Assembly: GCA_025354065.1 (NCBI GenBank)
Contig: JANXNM010000755.1
Coordinates: 1-8,467 of the forward strand
Reading direction: 5' to 3'
DNA length: 8,467 bases
DNA from: Synechococcales cyanobacterium 340R_concoct_173_sub
GTDB taxonomy: Bacteria > Cyanobacteriota > Cyanobacteriia > Leptolyngbyales > Leptolyngbyaceae
Each line of letters starts with the position of its first letter. Positions within the stretch are counted from its first letter, which is position 1. Below the pieces are notes generated by a model. It did no database searches, had not been told where the DNA came from, and saw nothing but the letters and a program-made list of their open reading frames with translations. Made by a program: the position numbers and the translations under genes. Below are positions 7,497 through 8,467 of the stretch, piece by piece.

Positions 7497-7522
7497 TAGG
7501 ACGGTTGGGGGAAGTGCGATCG
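7497..7522 (+). repeat. Short G-rich, HIP1-ending repeat, right copy
   Basis: This reads TAGGACGGTT, GGGGGAAG, TGCGATCG. It shares TAGGACGGT and TGCGATCG with 247-267 in direct orientation, and its TTGGGGGAAGTGCGATCG part with the inverted copy at 7203-7221. It begins 11 bases after the hsdS-like remnant's stop codon. The biological role is unknown. Confidence 0.35.
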
Positions 7523-7841
7523 TTTACAATCCCATTAGTGCTCTCGCCGCAGAAGCAGGATACAATTCCCGATCGATCAAAATCTGCCGTTCTACCAAGC
7601 GATCGCGATCATTCATCTGGATTTGAGAATCCCAATGCGATCGATCTCGTACCGCCTAAAGCGATCTCAACGCTCTATTCAGCCACCAACCTCTCAACCA
7701 TCATCACAACGCGATACTGTCCAGGATTCAACGATCGCGACCTAGCCGCCCGCAAAATACCAGTATTCAAATTTATACATTCCGGAATTCTGCCACTTAA
7801 ACTTGTAGCCATTCCCAAATGTTCTAGAGAGAAGCTGCCCC

Positions 7842-8150
7842 ATGTCTCACATCCGTCAAACCACGATCGCCTTCCTCACCGCCATCAGCCTTAGCTTCAG
7901 CCTCATCGGATGTATCGGAAGCAAAGTCAATCAAGCCAACTACGACAAAATTGAAACAGGTATTACGGGCCTAAAAATTGAAAAAGTCAAAGAAATCATG
8001 GGCGAACCCACCGAACAACAAAGCAGTGGCATTGGCCTGGGTGGCATCGGGATAAAAGGCAACACCATGACCTGGAAAGATGGGAACAAATCCATTACGA
8101 TTGTCTTTCTGAATGATCAAGCCATCAGCAAATCCCAGAACGGACTTTAA
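7842..8150 (+). CDS. Small lipoprotein with DUF3862/BamE-like domain (102 aa)
   Basis: The N-terminus is a lipoprotein signal: a short basic start (MSHIRQ), a hydrophobic stretch (about residues 8-22) and a lipobox LIGC with the lipidated cysteine at position 24. The mature part, about 78 residues, has the SmpA/BamE-type pattern seen in DUF3862 proteins: YDKIETGITGLKIEKVKEIM (34-53), then GEPTE, a glycine-rich loop (63-73), and paired strands TWKDGNKSITIVFLNDQAIS (77-96) ending SKSQNGL. The fold in this group usually serves protein-protein contacts at a membrane; no substrate can be given. The protein would be anchored in the periplasmic or outer-membrane leaflet. The ATG is preceded by a purine-rich AGAGAGAAG at 7826-7834, a few bases further away than ideal. 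It lies 51 bp before the next gene on the same strand and has no evident link to the helicase gene 679 bp upstream. Lipoprotein nature is confident; the family name is fairly confident. Confidence 0.85.
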   Translation: MSHIRQTTIAFLTAISLSFSLIGCIGSKVNQANYDKIETGITGLKIEKVKEIMGEPTEQQSSGIGLGGIGIKGNTMTWKDGNKSITIVFLNDQAISKSQNGL

Positions 8151-8201
8151 TTAGGCATGGTGTAAAATCAGATAACTTAACCATTCATTCGCCCGATCGT
8201 C

Positions 8202-8467
8202 ATGGCCCAAGACTTTGAAAAAACCAATCTTTCCTGGGAACTCAAACTCGGGCAGCAACGCATTGGAGAATGGTTTGAACAACTCACCGCTGGCTGGAAT
8301 CCACCCCAACTGCCCAACAACACCCCAAAGCCTGAAGTCCCACCGCAAACTTGGGAAACTCTATATTGGCTAATCATAGTTTCAGGAATCAGTTTTACCC
8401 TCTGGAAACTCTACCCACTCATCACCCGCCTAATCACCCAACACACCACTCCTACTCCCCAAAAACC
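8202..8467 (+). CDS. Start of a single-pass membrane protein, probably DUF4129-type (3' end outside window)
   Basis: An open frame starts at ATG 8202 and runs 88 codons off the window end without a stop. The N-terminus, MAQDFEKTNLSWELKLGQQR followed by IGEWFEQL, resembles the start of cyanobacterial DUF4129 proteins, where an F-E-K-T-N-x-x-W segment and a G-E-W motif precede a proline-rich linker (residues 33-49 here) and a transmembrane helix. The helix here is about residues 52-72, rich in W, L and I (LYWLIIVSGISFTLW), followed by a basic residue and more hydrophobic sequence, then a T/P/Q-rich stretch. The conserved DUF4129 domain itself would lie beyond the window, so the name rests on the N-terminus only. 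Function is unknown for the family. It is 51 bp downstream of the lipoprotein gene and may be co-transcribed with it. No clear Shine-Dalgarno site is visible. Confidence 0.65.
   Translation, partial: MAQDFEKTNLSWELKLGQQRIGEWFEQLTAGWNPPQLPNNTPKPEVPPQTWETLYWLIIVSGISFTLWKLYPLITRLITQHTTPTPQK

Larger units (their letters stand above)
7163..7841. other. Intergenic region dense in HIP1-type CGATCG sites, no confident intact gene
   Basis: By eye about ten CGATCG hexamers occur in 679 bases, including one full GCGATCGC near 7599-7606. The preceding 6-kb gene has about the same number in total, so the density here is close to tenfold higher. The region holds an hsdS-like remnant (7385-7486), copies of a short G-rich repeat, and small minus-strand reading frames of 45 codons (7675-7812) and 30 codons (7524-7616) that I cannot assign. 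A 129-codon plus-strand frame at 7505-7894 has no recognisable features and overlaps the lipoprotein gene, so it is not called. I find no convincing terminator behind the helicase gene. Confidence 0.6.

Noticed and set aside
7524..7616. 30-codon minus-strand frame starting MNDRDRLVER
   Set aside because: It is built largely on overlapping CGATCG repeats, lacks a ribosome site, and matches no family I know.
7779..7788. Perfect 10-bp palindrome ATTCCGGAAT upstream of the lipoprotein gene
   Set aside because: It is short and isolated, with no good promoter elements beside it; it can arise by chance.
7505..7894. 129-codon plus-strand reading frame
   Set aside because: It has no recognisable motif, its composition follows the CGATCG-rich DNA, and it overlaps the first 53 bases of a convincing lipoprotein gene in another frame.
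8163..8168. TAAAAT as a -10 element for the membrane protein gene
   Set aside because: No -35 match at normal spacing, and the 51-bp gap to the lipoprotein gene makes read-through equally likely.

Overview
The window is most likely cyanobacterial. It carries the HIP1 octamer GCGATCGC and many CGATCG hexamers, a XisI-family gene at the left edge, and cyanobacterial-type small proteins (a DUF3862-like lipoprotein and the start of a DUF4129-like membrane protein) at the right edge. I can see no species-level marker.

Layout, all genes on the + strand. (1) 2-205: the last 67 codons of a XisI-family gene. (2) 206-454: a gene-free stretch ending in an AlkB promoter region, with a perfect TATAAT and a 12-bp imperfect inverted repeat placed like an operator. 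(3) 455-1087: an intact AlkB-family Fe(II)/2-oxoglutarate dioxygenase. (4) 1193-7162: a very large intact gene (1989 aa from the ATG). It joins an N-terminal Rsm22/METTL17-like SAM methyltransferase domain, a complete but heavily expanded RecQ-type helicase core with its four-cysteine zinc site, and about 640 C-terminal residues of helical, probably solenoid, sequence. (5) 7163-7841: a 679-bp stretch dense in CGATCG, with short G-rich repeats and what looks like the decayed 3' end of a type I restriction specificity gene (hsdS). (6) 7842-8150: a small lipoprotein with a BamE/DUF3862-like domain. (7) 8202-8467: the start of a membrane protein cut by the window end.

The centre of interest is the pair alkB + methyltransferase-RecQ fusion. 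Both genes are relatively AT-rich and poor in HIP1-type sites compared with the right flank. They lie between a XisI gene and an hsdS remnant, which suggests an accessory or defence/repair island. A direct mechanistic idea, inferred only, is that the helicase supplies single-stranded nucleic acid on which the dioxygenase (an eraser of base methylation) and the methyltransferase-like domain (a possible writer or RNA-binding sensor) act. I do not recognise this exact architecture as a named system. No CRISPR array, tRNA, rRNA, transposase, riboswitch or convincing rho-independent terminator was seen.
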